This document shows positions 20,161-28,446 of a DNA stretch of 64,000 nucleotides, in pieces. This DNA is from Rhizomonospora bruguierae (GTDB lineage: Bacteria; Actinomycetota; Actinomycetes; Mycobacteriales; Micromonosporaceae), in the NCBI RefSeq assembly GCF_018397995.1, contig NZ_BBQH01000013.1, forward strand, positions 1-64,000, in the 5' to 3' direction. A model generated the notes under the pieces. That model was not told the origin of the DNA, ran no database searches, and worked only from the letters and a program-made list of their open reading frames with translations. The position numbers and the translations under genes were made by a program. Numbering within the stretch: position 1 is the stretch's first letter; each line of letters begins with the position of its first letter.

Positions 20161-20206
20161 TCGCATCGGCCGGCACCGTGCCGGTGGGGACTGTGGGAGG
20201 CGTGGC

Positions 20207-21241
20207 ATGAAGAACCGTCCGAAGGGCGGCCTCGGGCGTGGGCTCGGTGCGCTCATTCCGACCGCGCCCCCGCCTGGAAGCGTGGCGACCGCCCCGCTGC
20301 CCGGCATCAACCCGGCCTATGGCGCCCCGGCCGACTCGGGCGCCACGGCACCGGTGCAGCCCGGTCCGTCGGCGGCCGCGGTCGGCGTGCCGTCGTACCC
20401 GGAACTGGCGCCGGTACCCGGGGCGCGGTTCGCGGAGATCCCCGTCGTCGCGATCGTCGCGAACCCGAAGCAGCCGCGGCAGATCTTTGACGAGGAGGCG
20501 ATGGCGGAGCTGAAGACCTCCATCGAGGAGGTCGGGCTGCTCCAGCCGATCGTCGTGCGAGAGCTCGGCGAGGACAAGTACGAGCTCGTGATGGGCGAGC
20601 GGCGCTGGCGGGCCTCCCAGGCGGTCGGCAGGGACACCATCCCGGCGATCATCCGGGACACCCGCAACGACGCGATGCTCCGGGACGCGCTGCTGGAGAA
20701 CATCCACCGCGCGAACCTGAACCCGCTCGAAGAGGCCGCCGCGTACCAGCAGCTGCTCGACGAGTTCGGCGCGACCCACGAGGAGCTTGCCCGCCGGATC
20801 GGGCGCAGCCGCCCGCAGATCTCGAACACCATCCGGCTGCTGAACCTGCCGCCGGTGGTTCAACGCCGGGTGGCGGCCGGCGTGCTGTCGGCCGGGCACG
20901 CCCGCGCACTCCTCGCCCTCGACGACACCAACGGGCAGGAGGAGCTCGCGACCCGGATCGTCGCGGAGGGGCTGTCGGTCCGGGCGACCGAGGAACTGGT
21001 CTCGCTGGCCATCTCGGAGGGCCCCACCAAGAAGGCCGCACCGAGGCGCCGCGCCAAGCCCCACTCGCCGGCCCTCGCCGATCTGGCCGACCGGCTCAGC
21101 GATCGCTTCGACACCCGTGTCAAGGTCGACATCGGCAGGGCCAAGGGGAAGATCACCATCGAGTTCGCCACGGTGGACGACCTGGAGCGGATTGTCGGCA
21201 TCATCGGGGTGGAGCGGGAGGACTCCCTCAGCGACGGCTAA
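20207..21241 (+). CDS. parB: Chromosome partitioning protein ParB (Spo0J)
   Basis: ParB binds parS and slides on DNA as a CTP-dependent clamp, loading SMC and partnering ParA. The 344-residue protein has the N-terminal ParA-interaction segment ([14 protein letters not shown]) and a Pro-rich linker. The CTP-binding domain holds [13 protein letters not shown]-like and GERRWRA (130-136) boxes, followed by [14 protein letters not shown]. The HTH is [20 protein letters not shown], and a C-terminal dimerisation domain ([11 protein letters not shown]) closes it. The gene ends just before a terminator and parS site 3. Confidence 0.97.
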   Translation: MKNRPKGGLGRGLGALIPTAPPPGSVATAPLPGINPAYGAPADSGATAPVQPGPSAAAVGVPSYPELAPVPGARFAEIPVVAIVANPKQPRQIFDEEAMAELKTSIEEVGLLQPIVVRELGEDKYELVMGERRWRASQAVGRDTIPAIIRDTRNDAMLRDALLENIHRANLNPLEEAAAYQQLLDEFGATHEELARRIGRSRPQISNTIRLLNLPPVVQRRVAAGVLSAGHARALLALDDTNGQEELATRIVAEGLSVRATEELVSLAISEGPTKKAAPRRRAKPHSPALADLADRLSDRFDTRVKVDIGRAKGKITIEFATVDDLERIVGIIGVEREDSLSDG

Positions 21242-21256
21242 CGACCCCGTCCCACT

Positions 21257-21290
21257 GAGCCCGCCGAGCGCCTGAACGCGCGGCGGGCTC
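21257..21290 (+). terminator. parB intrinsic terminator
   Basis: GAGCCCGCCG (21257-21266) and CGGCGGGCTC (21281-21290) form a perfect 10-bp stem followed directly by TTTGTTT, 15 bases after the parB stop. The T-run merges into parS site 3. Confidence 0.88.
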
Positions 21291-21293
21291 TTT

Positions 21294-21307
21294 GTTTCAC
21301 GTGAAAC
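21294..21307. promoter_or_regulatory. parS: parS site 3
   Basis: A perfect GTTTCACGTGAAAC lies immediately after the parB terminator, so close that the parS supplies part of the terminator T-run. Confidence 0.95.
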
Positions 21308-22544
21308 GGCAGGCCGCCGTGCCGGCGCCGCGACAGCCGACGTGGGCCCGCCGCTTCGCCGACGGTCTGGCGAACGGCGGTGCGCGGGTGAACGGGATTG
21401 CGGCCACGGCACCGACGGCAAAGAGGACGGTCCTGGCGAAGCCCGCCCGCCGCCCGCAGTCGGCCGGCGGCGCCCGTGAAATGTGCCGCCCATTCCAGGA
21501 GGGCGCAAGCGGGTGGGCGGCGCTCGAACGAGATGCGTCTGTCGCCCGTCGTCCTTCGTCGCCGCCCTCCAGCGCGCGCTCCGCTGCGCGGGGAACGACC
21601 CCGTCCCTCGCACCGCTCGCTTCTCGCGGGCCCGGCGCGGACGCCACCTCCGCGCCCGCAGGTCGGCCGGACGCGATGAGCAGCGAGACGAGCACCAGTT
21701 GCGCAACGGCGCGGTCGGCGGCGGTGAATGCTCACACCGAGGCGGCCGACCCCTCACCGCGACGCGGTCGAGCGCCGTCTCCGTATGGCGGCCACTTGCC
21801 GTGCCTGCGCTGCCTTGGGAGCGTCTGTCGCTCGTCGCCTGGGGGCGTCCGTCGCGCTGGATCGGCGGGGCCGACTCCAACCGGTCGGACCACTAGTCGC
21901 TACCTGACTCGGGCTCTAACCCGTCGCTCGGTCGGGCCCGCGTGGCCCCGAACCGCGAATGGCCGCCGCTCGGCGAACTCGGCGTGGACCGCGCCGAGCG
22001 CCGGCCGGTGTGCCGAGCAAGGGGGGCCACTCGTCAAGGCAGGACCGCGTGGCGCACCATGGCGTGCCCGGACGTCCAGGGTAGCCAGATGCGAGCAGAA
22101 GACGCTCGAAGGGCGACGAGAGCGTGGCACGGGATCGCCGCGCTCAGGCGGCGCTACGCACTGGCCGCCCACGCGCGCCGCGCTGCTGGTCGGCGGTGCC
22201 GCCAGCCCACGCTGAACGTTGCCGGGTACGCAGCGAACACCGGACGCTTCCGGCAGCGCAGGCGCGGCATGGTCTCGGCGCCCCCAAGCGGCGCTCGGCC
22301 CTAGCCGCCATGGAAACTCAGTACGGGCGTCGGCGTCGGGCCGCAGAGTGTCGCTCCCGGGCGACCCGGGTCGCAGAGTGGCACTCGGGCGCCGCCGGGG
22401 TAGCAAAGCGCCGAGGCCGATGCGGAGTGCAGTCCAGGGCGGAGTCTGTTCGAACGGAGCGGGGGCTGAGCGGAGCACGGACAGAGCCCGACGCCGGGGC
22501 GGACTCAGAGTCCGACGCGGGCGGAGTTGCCCGTGCGGGATCCT

Positions 22545-22609
22545 GCGCTCGCGGCCCTGTGCTCGTGGCCCTGTGCTCGTGGCCCTGTGCTCGTGGCCCT
22601 GTGCTCGCG
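22545..22609. repeat. 14-bp tandem repeat array A
   Basis: Three exact copies of GTGCTCGTGGCCCT (22559-22600) are flanked by a degenerate copy on the left (22545-22558) and a partial copy on the right (22601-22609). There are no spacers, so it is not a CRISPR array. Confidence 0.9.
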
Positions 22610-22716
22610 CTATCGCGGCAGGCACCGCCCGCACGAGATTTTGCCTGCGGAAGTCCTGCGGGGCGCTTGCCAAGGGCCGAGACGGTAGCCCGTAGACAGA
22701 GTCGCCGGAGGTCGTT

Positions 22717-22730
22717 GTTTCACGTGAAAC
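22717..22730. promoter_or_regulatory. parS: parS site 4
   Basis: A perfect GTTTCACGTGAAAC lies in non-coding DNA about 110 bases right of tandem array A. Confidence 0.95.
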
Positions 22731-23346
22731 CGGGGGTCGGTTCGGTGAAGCGGGGCGTCCTGCGGGGCCCCCAGGAACGCCGAGGTTACGAGCGACAGCG
22801 CTCGTGGCCGACTCGTGGAGTTGCGATCGCGGATGGGGCTTAGCTCTGGTCCGCGACGCAGCGCCTACGGGTAGCGGCCATGGGCAGGACTGAGGTGCCG
22901 CGCGCCGGCAGCGGACCGAGCGACACGGGTCGCGGCAAGAACGGCGGGCCGACCGTGGTGATCCGCAGAGGGCGGACGCCCGACGTCAGGCGGGGGCGCC
23001 GCTCCGACCGCCCCCCTGTACACCACCGCTACGGCTAAAACGCGCTTCCGCGTCCCCTCGACGGATCGCTACCCGCCTCGCAGTGGCGGCCCAATTCACG
23101 CCTGCCGTGCTGGCTAGGCTTCCGGCGGCCCGCGCCCGTAACGGCGCCATGGAGCAGGAGCGGCCCACTGCCTCGACCGCAGCACACGGCCTCTGCGTCC
23201 ACGCCAGGCGTCGCCTCAACGGGAGCCAAACTCTGGAGCCGGCGAGGCACCGGACCTGACCCGGGTTTCGGTCGACGGGGCCACCACTGCGACCCGAGCA
23301 GCGGCTCGACGGATTATCAAGGGGCCGTGGAGCACAAGCCTCTGTG

Positions 23347-23456
23347 GGAGCCAGGGGCCCGGAGCCAGGGGCCCGGAGCCAGGGGCCCGGAGCCAGGGCG
23401 TGGAGCCACGGGCGTCGAGCCACGGGCGTGGAGCCACGGGCGTCGAGCCACGGCGT
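23347..23456. repeat. 14-bp tandem repeat array B
   Basis: Eight head-to-tail units span the array: three of GGAGCCAGGGGCCC, then a 13-base transition unit, then four variants of (G/C)GAGCCACGGGCGT, the last of 13 bases. The period matches array A but the sequence differs. It lies about 200 bases left of parS site 5. Confidence 0.9.
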
Positions 23457-23667
23457 GGAGCACCGAACCTGGAACACGAACCCGTGGAGCGTGGAGCAGG
23501 CCGCGAGCACAATGCCGCCGACCCACAGGATCGCGGGGCCGCCGGCCCACAGAGTCGCCGATGGGAACCCCCGGCCGGCAAGCCGTCATCGTCCAGAAGC
23601 CGGGTACGGCATCCCGTCTTGAAGCGGACCCGCCAGCCGGCCCGTCGGCCGAGAACACCATCCCTTC

Positions 23668-23681
23668 GTTTCACGTGAAAC
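23668..23681. promoter_or_regulatory. parS: parS site 5
   Basis: A perfect GTTTCACGTGAAAC lies in non-coding DNA. It is the fifth exact site within 4.9 kb. Confidence 0.95.
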
Positions 23682-23896
23682 GGCGCCACCGGCGGTCTCG
23701 CGCCCCGGCTCCTGGAGCAGGCCGTGACATCGCCCGACTCCAGCCCGCCTTCCCGCCGGCTCGCCCGGTGGCAACAGACGGGGGCCGACAACGCCCACCC
23801 GCCGAGAAGAGCCGCCGACTCAACGGGTGCCGACGCCCCGCCGGGAGGCCGTGCCCAGAGCAGCACCGTAGCCCCGAACCGGGCCGCCCGACTCCG

Positions 23897-24032
23897 CCGT
23901 CCACAGGGGGATCGAACCGGCGGCGGCGACCACCTCCGCCATCCACAGGAGTTATCCACAGGCGGGCGGTAAAGACCGCATAACTGCGGGTCAGCGAGTT
24001 ATCCACCCTGTGGATGACGGGCCTGTGGACGG
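23897..24032. promoter_or_regulatory. DnaA-box cluster outside oriC
   Basis: Six box-like nonamers lie within 136 bases: CCGTCCACA (23897), CCATCCACA (23939), perfect TTATCCACA (23952-23960), TTATCCACC (23999), and reversed TCATCCACA (24009) and CCGTCCACA (24024). A small hairpin GCGGT-aaag-ACCGC sits at 23966-23979. The cluster is about 12 kb from oriC and immediately upstream of the HIT-like gene, which it might regulate. Confidence 0.6.
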
Positions 24033-24093
24033 TCCGGCGAGCCGGCCGATATGGGGAGCGACAGGGGGTACCGGGCTCGACTAGTGTCGGTCC

Positions 24094-25077
24094 GTGCCCG
24101 AGAACCCCCCGCTGCCTTCGTTCACGTCGTGGCCCTCGTTTCCGTTCGAGGGCCAGATGCGCGTCAAGCCGCTCGACCCGCCGGTCGCCGTCGAACCCGC
24201 GCGCAAGGGCGACGACGGCAGCGACTGTGTCTCCTGCAACACCCCGGACGAGGAGTACATCTGGGTCAGCGAGCGCTGGCGGGTCCGCGCCATGGACCGG
24301 CCCACCGGGCTGCCGATGGTGCTGATTCTCGAGTCCCGTTCGCACCTGGATCTGGGGGACCTGCCGAACCTGCTCGCCGCCGAACTGGGCGTCATGACGG
24401 TCCGGCTGGAGCGGGCGATCCGCTCGATCGACGGGGTCGCGCGGGTTCACGTGAACCGGTGGGGCGACGGCGCGGCGCACCTGCACCTGTGGTTCATGGC
24501 GCGGCCGTACGGGCGGCTCCAGTTGCGGGGCACGTTCCTCCCGCTGTGGGATGACATCCTGCCGCCGATTTCCGAATCGGTCTGGCGGGAGAACCTGGCG
24601 CTGATCGCCGCCTGGCTCGCCGAGTTCGGCGGGCGCCCACTGGCCGAGCCGCCCCGCATCGAGTGGAAGGCACCGTCGTCCTTCGGCGAGGCCCCGGCGG
24701 TGGATCTGGCGGCCGCGGAGCCGGCGCGGGAGGCCGAGCCCGCGCTGCCCCTGGAGGGTCCGGAGGAGTTGGAGCCGGGCACCGGTGAGGCGGCGGCCAA
24801 GGCTGCCGTTGCGCGGTCCGGGGCGGCGGCTGCGACCGGCTTCCTGCCGGCTCAGACCGGGAGGATGGAGGCTTCCGCTTCCGGCACTGCGGGAGCGGCG
24901 GCATCAGGCCAGCAGGTGGCGCCGGTACCGGGCGCGGCGAGCGAAGGGAAGTCCGACAGTGAAACGGTGGGCGACGACGCGCCGTCCGCCAACGTGGCAG
25001 CGGAAGGCGACGGGAGCGGGCGGGCCGGCGATGCCGCGCCGGAGCCGGTGAAGGCTCCCGAGACCGCTGGCGCCTGA
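24094..25077 (+). CDS. HIT-like protein with disordered tail, function unknown
   Basis: The protein has 327 aa with a GTG start. Residues 1-205 are a folded domain. Cys45-x2-Cys48 may be part of a metal site. AAHLHLWFMARP (128-139) resembles the HIT catalytic motif, with His129 and His131 present but Trp133 where the third His would be. WGDGAAH precedes it as in some HIT proteins. The rest is an Ala/Gly/Glu-rich tail. By position it corresponds to the uncharacterised gene beside parB in other actinobacteria. A degenerate parS (GGTTCACGTGAACC, 24444-24457) lies inside. The nucleotide-hydrolase assignment is tentative and the altered motif may mean no catalysis. Confidence 0.75.
   Translation: MPENPPLPSFTSWPSFPFEGQMRVKPLDPPVAVEPARKGDDGSDCVSCNTPDEEYIWVSERWRVRAMDRPTGLPMVLILESRSHLDLGDLPNLLAAELGVMTVRLERAIRSIDGVARVHVNRWGDGAAHLHLWFMARPYGRLQLRGTFLPLWDDILPPISESVWRENLALIAAWLAEFGGRPLAEPPRIEWKAPSSFGEAPAVDLAAAEPAREAEPALPLEGPEELEPGTGEAAAKAAVARSGAAAATGFLPAQTGRMEASASGTAGAAASGQQVAPVPGAASEGKSDSETVGDDAPSANVAAEGDGSGRAGDAAPEPVKAPETAGA
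24444..24457. promoter_or_regulatory. Degenerate parS-like palindrome in coding sequence
   Basis: GGTTCACGTGAACC matches parS at 12 of 14 positions and keeps perfect symmetry. It lies within the HIT-like gene. ParB binding is possible but probably weaker. Confidence 0.5.
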
Positions 25078-25135
25078 GCGCCCAGGTCCGTTCCAGCCGC
25101 TGAGCATCGCGGACAGGGCCGCGTGCTGCGCGTGA

Positions 25136-26119
25136 TCAAGCGGCCGACCGCGCCCGGGCGGCCGCCCGGCTGACGAGCGTGGCGAGAACCTTGCCGAAGT
25201 CGAGCCCTGCGGCCTGCACCGCCAGCGGGAGCAGCGACGTCTCCGTCATGCCGGGAGCGACGTTGGCCTCCAGGACGTGGGGCTGGCCCTGCTCGTCCAC
25301 GATCAGGTCGACGCGGGAGAGGTCGCGCAGGCCGAGGGCCGTGTGGGCGGCGAGCGCGGTCTCCGCGACCCGGGCGGCCACCTCCTCGGGGAGGCGGGCC
25401 GGGGCGTGCCAGGTGGTGAGGCCGGCGGTGTAGCGGGCGGCGTAGTCGTAGACGCCGTTGCTGGGGACGATCTCGACGGCGGGCAGGGCCTGGGGGCCGT
25501 CGCCGAGGTCGATGACGGAGACGGCCACGTCGGCACCGCAGACATAGCGCTCGACCAGGGCGGTGGAGTGGTACGCGAAGCAGCCGACCATGGCGGGGGG
25601 CAACTCGCTGATCTGGCGGACGACGGCGCTGCCGAGGCCGGAGCCGCCCTGGGCGGGCTTGACCATGAGAGGCAGGCCGAGGCGGTCGGCGATGCGGTCG
25701 AGGATGGCGACGGCGCCGAGTTCGGAGAAGCGGTCGTGGGGCAGGGCCACCCAGTCGGGGGTGGGGATGCCGGCCTCGCGGAGCACCGCCTTGGCGGACG
25801 GCTTGTCCCAGGCGAGGCGGGCCGCGCGGGCGTCGCAGCCGACGTAGGGGACGTCGTACAGGTCGAGGACGCCGCGCAGGGAGCCGTCCTCGCCGGTGGC
25901 GCCGTGCAGGGCGATGATGACGGCGTCCGGCGGGTCGGCCTGGAGGGCGGGGAGCAGGCAGACGTCGGCGTCGCGCAGTTCGGCGTCGTGGCCGACCGAG
26001 CGCAGCGCGTCGAGGACCCGGCGGCCGGAGCGCAGCGACACGTCCCGCTCGTAGGAGAGGCCGCCGGCGAGGATCAGCACGCGCGGTTCGGTTGCTCCGG
26101 TTTCGGATGCGCCAGTCAT
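25136..26119 (-). CDS. D-alanine-D-alanine ligase family ATP-grasp protein
   Basis: ATP-grasp ligases of this family join D-Ala to D-Ala for peptidoglycan. The 327-residue protein has RVLILAGGLSYERDVSLRSG at the start, the Ddl-type loop ALHGATGEDGSLRGVLDLYD, a nucleotide-binding segment VKPAQGGSGLGSAVV and the metal-binding end RVDLIVDEQGQPHVLEANVAPGMTETSLLPLA. The family's usual Asn-x-x-Pro metal motif appears as EANVAPG. It lies 7 bases after the aminotransferase on the same strand. This could be a second Ddl or a ligase of related substrates, and the sequence does not decide. Confidence 0.85.
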   Translation of the reverse strand: MTGASETGATEPRVLILAGGLSYERDVSLRSGRRVLDALRSVGHDAELRDADVCLLPALQADPPDAVIIALHGATGEDGSLRGVLDLYDVPYVGCDARAARLAWDKPSAKAVLREAGIPTPDWVALPHDRFSELGAVAILDRIADRLGLPLMVKPAQGGSGLGSAVVRQISELPPAMVGCFAYHSTALVERYVCGADVAVSVIDLGDGPQALPAVEIVPSNGVYDYAARYTAGLTTWHAPARLPEEVAARVAETALAAHTALGLRDLSRVDLIVDEQGQPHVLEANVAPGMTETSLLPLAVQAAGLDFGKVLATLVSRAAARARSAA

Positions 26120-26126
26120 GGCGGCA

Positions 26127-27488
26127 TCATGCCAAGTCGGGGCCTGGCGCGTCGAAGCCGGTCCGTTCCCGGCGGCGCCGACCGGAGCCGGAGCCGGTGC
26201 CGTCCCGCCCCGAAGCCCCGCTGAACAGGGAGCGCAGGGCGATCTCCTGTTCCATCACCCCGGCCAGGCGGCGGACGCCCTCCTGGATGAGCTCGGGCGA
26301 GGGGTACGAGTAGTTCAGGCGCATGTGGTTGCGCCCGGTGCCGTCGGCGTAGAAGCCGGTACCGGGCACGTAGGCGACCCGGGCGGCGAGGGCGCGCGGC
26401 ATCATGGCCTTGGCGTCCAGGCCCTCGGGCAGGGTGGCCCAGACGAACAGGCCGCCCTGCGGCCGGGTCCACGAGGTTCCGGCGGGCATCAGGTCGGCCA
26501 GCGACGCGAGCAGCGTGTCCCGGCGTTCGCGGTACACCTCGCGGTACACCTTGATCTGCTCGCGCCACGGCATCGTGGTGAGGTACTGGGTGACCGCGGA
26601 CTGGGCGAACGCGCTCGGGCAGAGGATGTTGGCCTCGGAGACGATGACGAGCTTGTCGCGGACCGCGTGCGGGGCGAGGATCCAGCCGACCCGCAGCCCG
26701 GGCGCGAAGGTCTTGGAGAAGGTGCTCAGGTAGATCACGCCGTCCCGGCGCCGGGCGCGCAGCGGGGCCGGCGCGTCGCCGTCGAAGCTGAGCTGGCTGT
26801 ACGGGTCGTCCTCGACCACCAGCAGGCCGGCGCGCTCGCAGATGTCCAGGATCCGCTCGCGTCGCTGTTCGGACAGGGTCACTCCGGCGGGGTTCTGGAA
26901 GGTGGGGATCGTGTAGAGGAACTTGGCGCGGCGCCCCGCGCGGGTGACCGCGGCGATCGCCTCCTCCAGGGCCTCGGGCACGAGCCCGTCGGCGTCCATG
27001 GCCACGTGCACCACGCGTGCCTGGGCGGCCTGGAACACGCCGAGCGCGCCGACGTAGGTCGGGCCCTCGGCGAGCACCACGTCGCCCGGGTCCACGAACA
27101 GGCGGGCCACCAGGTCGAGCGCCTGCTGCCCGCCGACGGTCACCACCACGTCCTCCGGGGAGGCGCCGCACGCCGCGTCGATCCCGGACAGGGTCATCAC
27201 GTCGCAGATGCGCTCGCGCAGTTCCAGGGTGCCCTGGCCGATGCCGTACTGGAGCGCGGTGAGGCCCTGCTCGGCGCCGATCCGGCCGAGCATGTCGCCG
27301 ACGGCGTCCAGGGGCAGCGCCGCGAGGTACGGCGAGCCGCCGGCCATGGACACGACCTCGGGGCGGCTGGCGACCGCGAACAGGGCACGGATCTCGGAGG
27401 CGGTCATCCCGCGCACCCGGTCGGCGTAGCGATCGGTGTAGTCGTCCAGCGTGGTACCGGAACGCGGAGCGGGTTGATGGTGGGTCAC
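26127..27488 (-). CDS. PLP-dependent aminotransferase, class I/II (MocR-like type without HTH)
   Basis: This fold-type I aminotransferase has 453 aa and resembles 2-aminoadipate/valine-type transaminases. Visible motifs are VSMAGGSPYL, LQYGIGQGTLELRERI, VTVGGQQALDLVARLF, TIPTFQNPAGVTLSEQRRE, VVEDDPYSQLSFDG and the PLP-lysine segment YLSTFSKTFAPGLRVGW. The last 35 residues are a basic/Gly-rich tail absent from most relatives. It is transcribed with the Ddl-like gene. The substrate is unknown; pairing with a D-Ala ligase suggests amino-acid supply to the wall, an inference. Confidence 0.88.
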   Translation of the reverse strand: MTHHQPAPRSGTTLDDYTDRYADRVRGMTASEIRALFAVASRPEVVSMAGGSPYLAALPLDAVGDMLGRIGAEQGLTALQYGIGQGTLELRERICDVMTLSGIDAACGASPEDVVVTVGGQQALDLVARLFVDPGDVVLAEGPTYVGALGVFQAAQARVVHVAMDADGLVPEALEEAIAAVTRAGRRAKFLYTIPTFQNPAGVTLSEQRRERILDICERAGLLVVEDDPYSQLSFDGDAPAPLRARRRDGVIYLSTFSKTFAPGLRVGWILAPHAVRDKLVIVSEANILCPSAFAQSAVTQYLTTMPWREQIKVYREVYRERRDTLLASLADLMPAGTSWTRPQGGLFVWATLPEGLDAKAMMPRALAARVAYVPGTGFYADGTGRNHMRLNYSYPSPELIQEGVRRLAGVMEQEIALRSLFSGASGRDGTGSGSGRRRRERTGFDAPGPDLA

Positions 27489-27719
27489 GGCGGGACCTCC
27501 TGCGCGGCGGGGACCGCCGGAGGCCGGACCGGCGGCCAGTTCTCCGATGAGCCAGCACTCCGATGGTAACTACCGGCACCCGTCCCGGTCACCATGCATA
27601 ACGCGATCGGTCCGGTTCGCGATGGATCTGCCCTACTCGGAAGTTCCATCCCCGTGGCCGGGCTTTCCGGGTACGATTCCCCGGGGGCAAGAGCCGGACG
27701 AGGTATCGAGGACGGGCCG

Positions 27720-28394
27720 ATGTCGCGACGCCTGGTCAACCTGACACTCGACACGCTCGAAGATCTCCCCCGGCCGTGCCGGGGCTGCGTCTACTGGGAA
27801 CTCGATCCGGTCGCCGCCGAGCGGGCGTGCGCCACCGGCGACCCCGGCCTGGAGAAGGAGGCCTGGGTCAGCCAGACCCTGCTGGAGTGGGGCTCCTGCG
27901 GCAAGCTGATGTACGTGGACGGCATGCCGGCCGGTTTCGTGATGTACGCGCCGCCGGCCTACGTACCCCGCTCGATGGCGTTCCCCACCTCCCCGGTCTC
28001 GGCCGACGCCGCGCTGCTGATGACCGCGCACGTGGTGGCGCCGTTCGCCGGCGGTGGGCTGGGCCGGATGCTGGTCCAGGGCGTCGCCCGGGATCTGACC
28101 AAGCGGGGCATCAAGGCGATCGAGGCGTTCGGGGACGCGAAGTACGGCGAGCAGGAGGCCGAGGCGCCGGCCCGGGGCACCGGGTGCCTGGCTCCCGCCG
28201 ATTTCTTCCTGTCGGTCGGGTTCAAGACGGTACGCCCGCATCCGCGGTACCCGCGCCTGCGGCTGGAACTGCGTACCGCCCTGTCCTGGAAGTCGGACGT
28301 GGAGTACGCGCTGGAGAAGCTGCTCGGCTCGATGAGCCCCGAGACGCTGCTGCGCCCCGTCCGGCCCGCCACCCGCTCCGCCGGGACCCTCTGA
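27720..28394 (+). CDS. GNAT-family N-acetyltransferase
   Basis: The 224-residue protein starts at the ATG at 27720 (MSRRLVNLTLDTLEDLPRPC). The longer frame to 27594 lacks a ribosome site. The acetyl-CoA loop is APFAGGGLGRMLVQGVARDL, preceded by a beta strand, LMTAHVVAP. A conserved Cys-rich start (PCRGCVYWE) and GTGCLAPADFFLSVGFKTVRPHPRYPRLRLEL are typical of the GNAT gene found beside cwlM in actinobacteria. It is divergent from the aminotransferase and convergent with the amidase. The substrate is unknown. Confidence 0.82.
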   Translation: MSRRLVNLTLDTLEDLPRPCRGCVYWELDPVAAERACATGDPGLEKEAWVSQTLLEWGSCGKLMYVDGMPAGFVMYAPPAYVPRSMAFPTSPVSADAALLMTAHVVAPFAGGGLGRMLVQGVARDLTKRGIKAIEAFGDAKYGEQEAEAPARGTGCLAPADFFLSVGFKTVRPHPRYPRLRLELRTALSWKSDVEYALEKLLGSMSPETLLRPVRPATRSAGTL

Positions 28395-28446
28395 CGCCGC
28401 CCGGTGCTCTCGGGGGCGCCGGGGGGCGTCGGGGGGTAACGGGGCG

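Larger units (their letters stand above)
21308..24093. other. Gene-free parS-rich block with tandem repeats
   Basis: This 2.8-kb stretch has several long open frames on both strands, but all translate to Arg/Ala/Pro/Ser-rich nonsense with no domain, ribosome site or third-position bias in one frame. It contains parS sites 4 and 5, two arrays of 14-bp repeats, and a cluster of DnaA-box-like sites near its right end. I see no functional gene. It may be a structural or centromere-like region, or decayed accessory DNA. Confidence 0.7.

Noticed and set aside
21292-22215. 307-codon frame starting MFHVKRQ after parB
   Set aside because: The start is just the parS palindrome read in another frame (MFHVKR), a known source of false genes near origins. 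The rest is Ser/Arg/Ala-rich without structure.
21900-22673. Minus-strand 257-codon frame in the parS block
   Set aside because: Low-complexity Arg/Ala/Pro translation, no ribosome site and tandem-repeat DNA inside it.
22545-23456. Possible CRISPR array
   Set aside because: Repeats are head-to-tail with no spacers and a 14-bp period, and no cas genes are nearby.
23216-23959. Minus-strand 247-codon frame covering array B
   Set aside because: It is dominated by translation of the 14-bp repeats (PWLDARGSTPW) and has no codon bias of real genes.
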